Origin: Flavipsychrobacter sp.
GTDB taxonomy: Bacteria > Bacteroidota > Bacteroidia > Chitinophagales > Chitinophagaceae
Assembly (NCBI GenBank): GCA_021156265.1
Contig: JAJNBR010000066.1
Coordinates: forward strand, 1-19,048
Direction of reading: 5' to 3'
DNA length: 19,048 bases
The position numbers were made by a program, and so were the translations under genes. Shown piece after piece: positions 1 to 6,367 of this stretch (position 1 is the stretch's first letter; every line of letters starts with the position of its first letter). The notes under the pieces were generated by a model. It had not been told where the DNA came from and did not search any database. It worked only from the letters and a program-made list of their open reading frames with translations.

Positions 1-1
1 G

Positions 2-91
2 AAGTCTATAAACGCTAATATATATTTCGATAAAGACGGCGACTGGTACACGATAGAAACGACCGCGCCGGTGATACCCGCTAACGTTTAA
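2..91 (+). CDS. C-terminal end of an unidentified protein (partial)
   Basis: An open frame runs from the window edge to a TAA at 89-91. The visible residues include YFDKDGDWYTIETTAPVIP and then ANV. It ends 11 bp before the response regulator gene at 103. In Bacteroidota a sensor histidine kinase often sits directly upstream of a NarL-type regulator, so this could be the end of a kinase, but no kinase motif is visible in these 29 residues and the identity is only inferred from position. Confidence 0.55.
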   Translation, partial: KSINANIYFDKDGDWYTIETTAPVIPANV

Positions 92-102
92 AACGATCAA
101 CT

Positions 103-753
103 ATGCCAGCTATTACATTCACTATAGCCGACGATCATAAGATATTTCGCCAGGGGCTTCGTTTTGCCTTGAGCAACGACAATGGCATAGAGTGCATTGG
201 CGAGGCCGACAATGGCCGTACGCTGCTGGAACTGCTGGAAAAAGATCAGCCGGATGTAGCGCTCATAGACCTGAAGATGCCGGAGATGGATGGTATTGAT
301 ACCACCAAAGAGATACGCAGGCTGTACCCGGATATGAAGATCATCATCCTTACCATGTTCGACGATGAGCATTTTATCATACACCTGATGGAGAACGGCG
401 CGAACGGTTATCTCGTTAAAAATGCCGAGCCCGACGAAATAAAAACTGCTATACGCTCTGCGCACGAAACAGGCTATTACTTCAACGACCTGGTGAGCAA
501 TACCATGCTGAAAAGCCTGGTGCATAAACAGAAGGCCTCGCCAAGATTTAAACCAGAGATAAAACTCAACGACCGTGAAACAGAAGTGCTGCGCCTCATC
601 TGCGCCGAACATACAGCTGCGGAAATAGGCGAAAAAGTTTTTCTCAGCGCCCGCACAGTAGAAGGTATACGAGCTAACCTGCTGGAAAAGATAGGCGTGC
701 GAAACACCGCTGGCTTAGTTATGTATGCAGTAAAAAACGGTATAGTGGAGTAG
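103..753 (+). CDS. NarL/FixJ (LuxR-type) two-component response regulator
   Basis: A 216-residue cytoplasmic transcription factor expected to be activated by phosphorylation from a sensor kinase. The receiver domain (about residues 4-120) shows the acidic pair D10/D11, the phosphoacceptor D56 in the context ALIDLKMPEMDG, the switch threonine T84 and the conserved lysine K106. A LuxR-type helix-turn-helix fills about residues 150-216: LNDRETEVLRLI, then LSARTVEGIRANLLEKIG, then a final AVKNGIVE. The recognition helix has GIR where most relatives have GHR. The length is normal for the family. The probable partner kinase is the gene that ends at 91, 11 bp upstream, which suggests an operon. The target genes cannot be read from the window. 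Confidence 0.95.
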   Translation: MPAITFTIADDHKIFRQGLRFALSNDNGIECIGEADNGRTLLELLEKDQPDVALIDLKMPEMDGIDTTKEIRRLYPDMKIIILTMFDDEHFIIHLMENGANGYLVKNAEPDEIKTAIRSAHETGYYFNDLVSNTMLKSLVHKQKASPRFKPEIKLNDRETEVLRLICAEHTAAEIGEKVFLSARTVEGIRANLLEKIGVRNTAGLVMYAVKNGIVE

Positions 754-759
754 AGAATC

Positions 760-857
760 GATGCTTGATGCTTGATGTTGGATATTTGATGGGATGTGAT
801 AGAAATTTAGGAACTTGTCTGAGACAAATTCCAAATCATCAATTCCAAATTCCAAAA
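760..857 (+). repeat. Short direct repeats between response regulator and VOC gene
   Basis: The 105-bp gap contains two simple repeat clusters. At 760-791 TTGATG/TTGGAT-like hexamers follow one another (GATGCTTGATGCTTGATG). At 827-857 the 9-mer AATTCCAAA occurs exactly at 827-835 and 841-849 and is followed by TTCCAAA at 850-856, ending one base before the ATG of the next gene. No stem-loop with a T-run is evident. The role is unknown. Confidence 0.5.
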
Positions 858-858
858 C

Positions 859-1368
859 ATGGCCACGATACAAAAAATAGCTCCCTGCCTTTGGTTCAAC
901 CACAATGGTGAAGAGGCGGTAAGCTTTTACACTTCTGTTTTCAAAAATTCTTCTGTAGGCGACAGGACCTACTATACTAAATCCGGATTTGAACACCACC
1001 ACATGCCAGAGGGCACTGTGCTGACTATCGAGTTCAAGCTGGAGGGAGTGGATTTCGTTGTGCTCAATGCCGGTCCGGAGTTTAAATTCACCGAGGCAAT
1101 CTCGTTTGTTGTGAACTGCGATTCGCAGGAGGAGATAGATTATTACTGGGGCAAGCTGACCGAAGGCGGCGATGCGAATGCACAGATATGCGGCTGGCTG
1201 AAGGACAAGTTTGGCGTATCGTGGCAGATAGTACCGACCGAATTTACGGAAATGCTCAAAAGCAAAGACCGCGAAAAAGCAGAACGTGCCATGGCCGCTA
1301 TGATGCAGATGAAAAAACTCGACATCAACCAGCTGCGTGAGGTGTATAACGGAAAGCCGGGTGCCTGA
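859..1368 (+). CDS. PhnB-like VOC superfamily protein
   Basis: A 169-residue protein of the vicinal oxygen chelate fold, PhnB / '3-demethylubiquinone-9 3-methyltransferase' domain family (PF06983). Characteristic segments are KIAPCLWFNHNGEEAVSFY near the N-terminus, the VLTIEFKLEGVDFVVLNAGP strand pair, and CGWLKDKFGVSWQIVPTEF followed by an acidic and basic C-terminal helix. Despite the database name, members are not shown to be methyltransferases and most have no known substrate. Start ATG at 859 lies directly after the AATTCCAAA repeats, without an obvious Shine-Dalgarno sequence. It is transcribed away from the response regulator and converges on the thioredoxin operon. The family is clear; the function is not. 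Confidence 0.9.
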   Translation: MATIQKIAPCLWFNHNGEEAVSFYTSVFKNSSVGDRTYYTKSGFEHHHMPEGTVLTIEFKLEGVDFVVLNAGPEFKFTEAISFVVNCDSQEEIDYYWGKLTEGGDANAQICGWLKDKFGVSWQIVPTEFTEMLKSKDREKAERAMAAMMQMKKLDINQLREVYNGKPGA

Positions 1369-1541
1369 CGTATGAATACATTGCAGCTGTAAATATTCAT
1401 AGTGCAGCAAACAATGTTCGGCATCAGTTCTTCAGGCATAACCATTGCCGGTTTTGCGCCAAAACAACCATGATTTTTTTTAGAGGACATGGGCCGAACC
1501 TGGTGGTCCGGCACCTTTTTGCCCTCGATCTATCCCCGGTT

Positions 1542-1850
1542 TCAATGTGTGTGCTGAAGAATCACCTGTTGTAAATGGGCCAATGGCACTACGCCCGACT
1601 GCCGCCAAACAGTCCTGCCATTTTTGAATAGCATTAGCGTAGGCACTCCCTGGATCTGGTATGCAGCCGCCGCTTGGGGGTTGCGATCTACGTCGATCTT
1701 TACGATGGTAGCTTTTTCGCCAACAGATTGTTTCAGCTGGTCCAGTATTGGTGACATCATTCTGCATGGCCCGCACCATTCCGCCGAAAAGTCTACCAGC
1801 ACAGGAATGTCGCTGTTTACCAGGTCTGCAAATGTTTTTTGTGTGCTCAT
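1542..1850 (-). CDS. trxA: Thioredoxin
   Basis: A 102-residue thioredoxin, a cytoplasmic dithiol-disulfide reductant. The active site is WCGPC (C26, C29) in DFSAEWCGPCRMM. The cis-proline loop is GVPTLMLF (P70). The length matches a minimal thioredoxin fold and there is no signal peptide. It is the last gene of the minus-strand redox operon, 11 bp after the YgaP-like membrane protein, so it probably serves the rhodanese and membrane proteins encoded just upstream. It could also serve the arsenate reductase encoded at 9626-10024, which belongs to the thioredoxin-coupled class, but that link is inference. The genome probably has other thioredoxins, so the symbol is a family label. Confidence 0.95.
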   Translation of the reverse strand: MSTQKTFADLVNSDIPVLVDFSAEWCGPCRMMSPILDQLKQSVGEKATIVKIDVDRNPQAAAAYQIQGVPTLMLFKNGRTVWRQSGVVPLAHLQQVILQHTH

Positions 1851-1861
1851 ATTCGTGGGTC

Positions 1862-2110
1862 TTATTTTATTTCTTCGTATTCAATTTCTGCCTGGGCCTT
1901 GTTGTCGCTTTTACGTGAAGGTTGAGCGCATGCCGCCGACCCGCAACAGCCTGTATCTGTCACCGCCTGGAAAAGGAAGAAGGCGGAGAACAGACCCATC
2001 ATTGCATCGGCGTGCGCCAGCGCAGCTGCGCCAATGAACAGGCCTAAGACAAGCCGTATAGTACGCATCAGGTGCCAGTTCGTCAAAAGCATTTGTTTTA
2101 GTCCATTCAT
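1862..2110 (-). CDS. Small YgaP-like / DUF2892-type membrane protein
   Basis: An 82-residue protein with two hydrophobic segments (about 15-32 and 37-52), followed by a cysteine cluster TGCCGSAAC (C55, C56, C61) and a charged tail. The NWHLMRTIRLVLGLFIG opening resembles the two-helix membrane domain attached to rhodanese in E. coli YgaP (DUF2892, PF11127). Its ATG overlaps the stop codon of the rhodanese gene (ATGA at 2110-2107 on the minus strand), so the two are probably translationally coupled and may act as a split YgaP. The cysteines could carry persulfide or bind metal; this is not shown. Family assignment is by pattern only. Confidence 0.8.
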   Translation of the reverse strand: MNGLKQMLLTNWHLMRTIRLVLGLFIGAAALAHADAMMGLFSAFFLFQAVTDTGCCGSAACAQPSRKSDNKAQAEIEYEEIK

Positions 2111-2421
2111 AAACTATATTTTTTCAGGCTTTGCCATCCTCCGGCATTATATACCTCGACAAAACCTTTTTCCTGCAGCAATGTCATGGCCGACCTGCTG
2201 CGCATGCCGGAGGCGCAGCATACAATGACCGCTCTGTTCCGATTTATGCGGTGCAGGTTCTGCGGCAGTTCATTTAAGGGAATGTTCAGCGATCCTTTAA
2301 CATGGCCACCACTATATTCACCCTTTGTGCGTACATCTATTATCACCGCACCTGTTGCCAATAGCCCGGCGTAATCTACCGGGTCGGCTATCCCAAATAA
2401 TTTTTTTAAGAAGTTTATCAT
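2107..2421 (-). CDS. Single-domain rhodanese-like sulfurtransferase
   Basis: A 104-residue rhodanese homology domain. The family motif DVRTKGEYSGGHVKGSLNIP is present at about residues 29-48. The active-site loop is CCASGMRS, giving C69 as the nucleophile that would carry a persulfide (CxxGxRS); C68 next to it is extra. No signal peptide is seen. Such proteins transfer sulfane sulfur to thiol acceptors or handle persulfide stress. It overlaps the downstream membrane-protein gene by 4 bp and lies 70 bp after the DUF6132 gene. With thioredoxin in the same operon, a role in persulfide or redox homeostasis is the natural reading, but the substrate is not known. Confidence 0.92.
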   Translation of the reverse strand: MINFLKKLFGIADPVDYAGLLATGAVIIDVRTKGEYSGGHVKGSLNIPLNELPQNLHRINRNRAVIVCCASGMRSRSAMTLLQEKGFVEVYNAGGWQSLKKYSL

Positions 2422-2491
2422 CCTGTTGTGCTTTTAGTGTTAATGAAGGATTAGGCTGAGAACCGCCGTTTGTGCAGTCGATCCCATCGTT

Positions 2492-2713
2492 TTACTCATT
2501 GTTGTGTGTGTCTTTTTTCAGTTTGTTGTTGCGAAACATGCTGAAGAGCAGGCTACCCATCATCGCTCCATACAGGGTGCTGTTCAGTGGCCGCGAGGTA
2601 ATGGAACAGCTGCCGGAAGCACAGCCTACATAATGCCAGTAAGCGTACCCGGCAATTGCTCCTGCTATAACCCCCGCTATTTCCAGCCGGTATTTGATTA
2701 GTAGTTCTTTCAT
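2492..2713 (-). CDS. DUF6132-type small membrane protein
   Basis: A 73-residue membrane protein. A first hydrophobic helix (about residues 10-28, GVIAGAIAGYAYWHYVG) is followed by GCASGSCSITS with two cysteines (C31, C36), then a second helix (about 45-60, LYGAMMGSLLFSM) and a basic/polar end. The pattern GC.SGSC.I.S matches the DUF6132 family as I know it. It is the first gene after the 131-bp gap downstream of the Crp/Fnr gene and is followed by rhodanese, so it probably leads the redox/sulfur operon. The function is uncharacterised; the paired cysteines near the membrane suggest thiol or metal chemistry. Confidence 0.85.
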   Translation of the reverse strand: MKELLIKYRLEIAGVIAGAIAGYAYWHYVGCASGSCSITSRPLNSTLYGAMMGSLLFSMFRNNKLKKDTHNNE

Positions 2714-2766
2714 GGTTTTTTATCGTGTTTGGGGTGTCCTTAGCGGATCGATAATAGCAATTGACA

Positions 2767-2818
2767 CAAAATTGCACACTGGTTGGCACCCGTTTGGGAA
2801 CAATTGTTGGATAACGGG
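2767..2818 (-). promoter_or_regulatory. Candidate operator and promoter of the redox operon
   Basis: A compound inverted repeat is centred at 2803.5. The inner palindrome AACAATTGTT (2799-2808) is perfect, and outer arms CCCGTT (2789-2794) and AACGGG (2813-2818) share exactly the same centre, giving 11 matched pairs out of 15. Downstream on the minus strand, CAATTTTG (2774-2767) is one base off the Bacteroidota -7 element TAnnTTTG; no -33 TTTG is at the right distance. A start near 2760 would put the dyad centre about 43 bp upstream, where Crp/Fnr activators commonly bind. The dyad could instead be an RNA hairpin after the Crp gene, although no U-run follows it. Confidence 0.45.
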
Positions 2819-2844
2819 AAGGATTTTAAGGATTTGGCAAGCTG

Positions 2845-3468
2845 TTAAGAAACGGGGTTGGTTGCAAGCAGTTCGATCGAGTTGCGACCGAGTTTTACCA
2901 TGCCCTTTTGTTCCATGGTTCGCAGCAGGCGGCTAACGGCCTCGCGGTGCGTGTGCAGCTCATCTGCAATTTGCTGGTGTGTGATATGGAGTGTGGTGGT
3001 GTTGTTGGCTTTGGTGCGTTGCTGCAGGTAGTGCAGCAATTGTTTGTCCATATTGCTAAAGGCTATCAGGTCTACCACATTCAGCAATTCGGCAAAGCGC
3101 GTGGCGTAGGTGCTGTTGATATAAGTTTTCCACTCGGGAAAACGGAGCCATTCTTCTATCATGTTCGACGGCACCATCAGTAGTTCCGTATCGTCTTCGG
3201 CAATGGCTTTAACCATACTCGCTTTGCGCGACTGGCAGCAGTTGATGGCCATAGCACATGTTTGTCCGGGATAGAGATGATACAGGAATATTTCTTTTCC
3301 CTCGTCATCCTGCCTTATGATGCGTAAGACGCCCTTTTGCACGATCGGTAAAAATACGACCTCATCGCCCGGGCTTATTAGCACGGTGTCTTTGGCAATC
3401 GTACGTGTACGTGCATGTTTAGCTATTTCTGCGATAAGAGCCCGGTCCTGGAAAATGGCGTTGGTCAT
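2845..3468 (-). CDS. Crp/Fnr family transcription regulator with Cys-Cys motif
   Basis: A 207-residue cytoplasmic regulator. A cyclic-nucleotide-binding-like beta roll covers about residues 15-110. A dimerisation helix with YATRFAELLNVVDLIAFSNM follows, then a Crp-type helix-turn-helix at about 160-195 (HQQIADELHTHREAVSRLLR). Residues C71, C77 and C78 lie in CAMAINCCQS, where cAMP-binding Crp proteins have phosphate-binding residues, so a redox, persulfide or metal signal is more likely than cAMP. It starts 22 bp after the histidine kinase stop and may be co-transcribed with it. The genes downstream encode rhodanese, thioredoxin and cysteine-bearing membrane proteins, which it probably controls; this is inferred from the context and the dyad in the gap. 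Confidence 0.93.
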   Translation of the reverse strand: MTNAIFQDRALIAEIAKHARTRTIAKDTVLISPGDEVVFLPIVQKGVLRIIRQDDEGKEIFLYHLYPGQTCAMAINCCQSRKASMVKAIAEDDTELLMVPSNMIEEWLRFPEWKTYINSTYATRFAELLNVVDLIAFSNMDKQLLHYLQQRTKANNTTTLHITHQQIADELHTHREAVSRLLRTMEQKGMVKLGRNSIELLATNPVS

Positions 3469-3490
3469 AGTTAAAGTTACGAAGCGGCGG

Positions 3491-6067
3491 CTAATCCACG
3501 TGCTTCACCGGCAGTATGATGTGGAAGCTGGCGCCGCTTCCGGGGTTGCCTTTGGCGAAGATGATACCGTTGTGGAAGTCTACTATTTTTTTGCACAAGG
3601 CGAGGCCAATGCCCGTGCCTTCAAACTGCTCGCGGCGGTGCAGCCGCTGAAAGATGACGAAGATCTGCTCCGCATATTCCTGCTCGAAACCGATGCCGTT
3701 ATCCGTTACTACGATCTCGCAGTGATCAACTTTAGGGTTCAGCCGGTCGTACTTTAGTATTTCGTGTTTGGGCAGCATGCGCGAGCTGATATGGATCAAT
3801 GGCGATGTGGCGGCATTCGAATACTTCAGTGCATTGCCCACCAGGTTGAAGAAGAGCTGGTTCATTTGTATAGGCACCGCATCTACCATGCCGATATGGT
3901 CGGTTATTATCGAAGCATTCTTGTGCTTGATGAGCACCTCGTAGTCTACTACTATTTTGCTGATGGTCCGGTTCAGATCGGTAGGGAAGAATATTTCTTT
4001 ACGTGCGCCCACACGAGAGAACTCGAGCAGGTCGTTGAGCAGGCCTGACATGCGTTGTGCCGCGTCGGATATTTTGGTGAAATACCCCTGTCCCTCAACG
4101 GCCAGGTTAGCCTTGTGTTTTTTCAGTATGATATCGGTGAAGATGTTGATCTTGCGCAATGGCTCCTGCAGGTCGTGGCTGGCTACATATACAAACTGTT
4201 GCAGGTTATCGTTCACGGTTTGCAGGTCGGTATTGGCTTTCTTCAGTTCCAGCGTACGGTTTTCTACAAGTGCCTCCAGTTCTTCCTGCATCAGTTTTTC
4301 TATGGTCACATCGCGGGTGGTGCCGGTCATGTATTGCGGCTCGCCGGCCTCGTCCTTATACACTCTGCCTTTGGAATGCAGCATTTTTATTTTGCCATTT
4401 CTTACTACGCGGTATTGCGATTCGTAGTGGCCATCGCCATTCTTAGCAAGTTCTATGGCTGCAGATACACGTGTCCTGTCGTCGGGGTGTATCAGATTTA
4501 TCAGCGAGCTGATTGGCGCGCTGTTGCCACTAAGGCCGAACCAATCTTTCAGGCGGGCTGAAAAAACCATAGTGCCGTTTTTTAGATCGAGCCGCCAGGT
4601 AACCATGCCTGCAACCTCCAGGGCGCCGCGCAGGCTTTCTTCCGCCTCGGCCAGCTGCTGGCGTGCGCGCACCAGGTCGGTTACCTCCGTAGCCGTGTTC
4701 ATCACGCCGTATACATTGCCGTTCTCGTCGCGCAGCGGCGAGAAGGTGAAGTTGTAGTAAGTAGTAGTTCGTTTGCCGTTGCGTATCAGGTCCACACGGT
4801 CTTCGGTGGCGTGGTAGGGAATGCCGCTGGTGTACACGTCGTCCAGTATCTTAAAAAAAGGCTGGTCGGCCAATTCGTGCAGCACTTCGTAATAAGTTTT
4901 GCCGAGAACTTCTTCACGTGTTCTGTCCCAGGCTTCCAATATGGCATCGTTCACGGTTTGTATGCGCATCTCACGACCTACGTACACGCCGATAGGCGAT
5001 GGCGAGGCGTATATGAAGCTCCTGAACTGTTTTTCGCTTTCTTCCGCACGCTTACGCGCCAGCACCACTTCGGTAACATCGACTGCATGTACGAAGATCC
5101 CTTCCACTTCTCCGTTGTCGTTTACCAGGGGCTCGTATACAAAATCGAAATAGCAGTCCTCGAGCTTGCCGTCATCATTCCGGTCTAGGCTTATTTGCAG
5201 CTCATTACCGTGATGTGCGGTACCGGTGCAGTATACTGAGCTGAGGAGTTCGAAGATGCCCTGGCTAGCCAATTCGGGCAACGCTTCCATGATCGGTTTC
5301 CCAATTATTTTCCGGTCCGCACCCACTGCCTTCATGTAGTACGGGTTGGCCAGCTCAAATACGTGGTCGGGGCCGCGCAGTACGGCGATCATGGCCGGCG
5401 CATTCATGAACAGCTGGTACAGCCTGCGGCGCTCTTCTTTCACGCCCTCTAACGCTACCTGTTCGGCTTTACGTGCCTGCTCGCGTTCCTCTTCGGCCTG
5501 CTGGTGCTCTATGGCCAGCACCGCGGTGCGCGTCACCAGCTTTAGTATATGCAGGTCGTCTGCTACAGGACTTTTGGGTGTTCTATAATATATAGCGAAG
5601 GTGCCCAGCACTTTCCCGGTTCTACCTACAAGGGGTGAGGACCAGCAGGCATGCAGGCCGTGCGCCAGTGCCAGGTCTTTATAGTCTTTCCATAGCGGGT
5701 CGGTGGCTATGTCTTCAACGATTGTTGTGAGCTTGCGGTAAGCGGCCGTTCCGCACGAGCCGACATCCGGGCCTATTTTGATGCCGTGTATGGCGGTGTT
5801 GTATTCGGCTGGCAGGTCGGGGGCGGCGCCATGCAGCAAGTGTTGTCCTTCATCGTCCATCAGCAGAACGCTGGCCAGTGCGCCGTCGGTGCTTTGTACC
5901 TGCACCCAGGCAACAATACGGTTGAGTATAATGCCCAGCGGTGCGCCCGTGGATATCATTTCCAATACCTCTCCCTGTCCCGCCATCAGGGTTTCCAGCC
6001 TTTCGTACAGGCGGCGGGTGGTGGCATCGGCCTGGGCCGATGCGGGTGTGTTGTCCAGTGTGTCCAA
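3491..6067 (-). CDS. GAF and triple-PAS sensor histidine kinase
   Basis: An 858-residue soluble sensor kinase. Domains in order are GAF (about 35-185, with CGTAAYRKLTTIVEDI), three PAS domains (about 216-333, 347-464, 476-591; each ends in a PAC-like DVTE/EVTD/DVTI), a coiled coil (about 592-622), HisKA and HATPase_c. The phosphorylated histidine is H631 in YVASHDLQEPLRKI. The N-box is at about 741-750 (NLVGNALKYS), the G1 box DNGIGFE at 789-795 and the G2 box GTGIGLAL at 817-824. No transmembrane segment or signal peptide is seen, so the signal is probably intracellular. No receiver domain is fused and no response regulator is adjacent on this strand. The next gene, 22 bp downstream, is the Crp/Fnr regulator. 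The ligand is unknown. Confidence 0.95.
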   Translation of the reverse strand: MDTLDNTPASAQADATTRRLYERLETLMAGQGEVLEMISTGAPLGIILNRIVAWVQVQSTDGALASVLLMDDEGQHLLHGAAPDLPAEYNTAIHGIKIGPDVGSCGTAAYRKLTTIVEDIATDPLWKDYKDLALAHGLHACWSSPLVGRTGKVLGTFAIYYRTPKSPVADDLHILKLVTRTAVLAIEHQQAEEEREQARKAEQVALEGVKEERRRLYQLFMNAPAMIAVLRGPDHVFELANPYYMKAVGADRKIIGKPIMEALPELASQGIFELLSSVYCTGTAHHGNELQISLDRNDDGKLEDCYFDFVYEPLVNDNGEVEGIFVHAVDVTEVVLARKRAEESEKQFRSFIYASPSPIGVYVGREMRIQTVNDAILEAWDRTREEVLGKTYYEVLHELADQPFFKILDDVYTSGIPYHATEDRVDLIRNGKRTTTYYNFTFSPLRDENGNVYGVMNTATEVTDLVRARQQLAEAEESLRGALEVAGMVTWRLDLKNGTMVFSARLKDWFGLSGNSAPISSLINLIHPDDRTRVSAAIELAKNGDGHYESQYRVVRNGKIKMLHSKGRVYKDEAGEPQYMTGTTRDVTIEKLMQEELEALVENRTLELKKANTDLQTVNDNLQQFVYVASHDLQEPLRKINIFTDIILKKHKANLAVEGQGYFTKISDAAQRMSGLLNDLLEFSRVGARKEIFFPTDLNRTISKIVVDYEVLIKHKNASIITDHIGMVDAVPIQMNQLFFNLVGNALKYSNAATSPLIHISSRMLPKHEILKYDRLNPKVDHCEIVVTDNGIGFEQEYAEQIFVIFQRLHRREQFEGTGIGLALCKKIVDFHNGIIFAKGNPGSGASFHIILPVKHVD

Positions 6068-6367
6068 CTTATTAGGTAATTAAAAAAATGAAAGTAGCGG
6101 TTTTTGACAACCGCTGCCAAAAACAGGATAAAAATCATGCCGCACAAGTCTGATTCTCAGGCTGTTCGATCCGCGTATTGAAACAGACCTGTTTTTCAAA
6201 GCAGATCGGCTATATGCATAAATGGGGATGCCGCTATGAGCTGGTTTCTGGTATCAGCACATCTCGCATATGAAACGAATGTGTAAGTTTTACCACGTGT
6301 TGTAACAATCGCGGGAGAAGCTAACCGGGGTCAGTTGTTTTCCTAAGTGGTTGCTTATATTGCGGGT
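6068..6367. other. 300-bp divergent intergenic region
   Basis: This gap separates the leftward histidine kinase from the rightward TonB receptor and must contain both promoters. Apart from the hairpin at 6096-6115 and a small AAACA/TGTTT inverted repeat at 6181-6194, I see nothing specific. TAAGTTTT downstream of 6280 is near the -7 consensus but has no -33 partner. I looked for cobalamin-riboswitch-like conserved boxes before the receptor gene and did not find them. Confidence 0.5.
6096..6115 (-). promoter_or_regulatory. Hairpin in the 5' region of the histidine kinase gene
   Basis: A perfect inverted repeat, AGCGGTT at 6096-6102 and AACCGCT at 6109-6115 with a 6-base loop, begins 28 bp upstream of the kinase ATG. 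It could be an operator or a leader hairpin. No T-run follows it in either direction, so it is not a typical terminator. Confidence 0.4.

Noticed and set aside
715..1410. Long minus-strand open frame (231 residues) opposite the VOC gene
   Set aside because: It is a shadow of the PhnB-like gene, with His/Tyr/Leu-rich composition and no recognisable domain; the plus-strand frame carries clear family motifs.
6068..6367. Cobalamin or other riboswitch before the TonB receptor
   Set aside because: I could not find conserved riboswitch boxes; only short, unspecific stems are visible.
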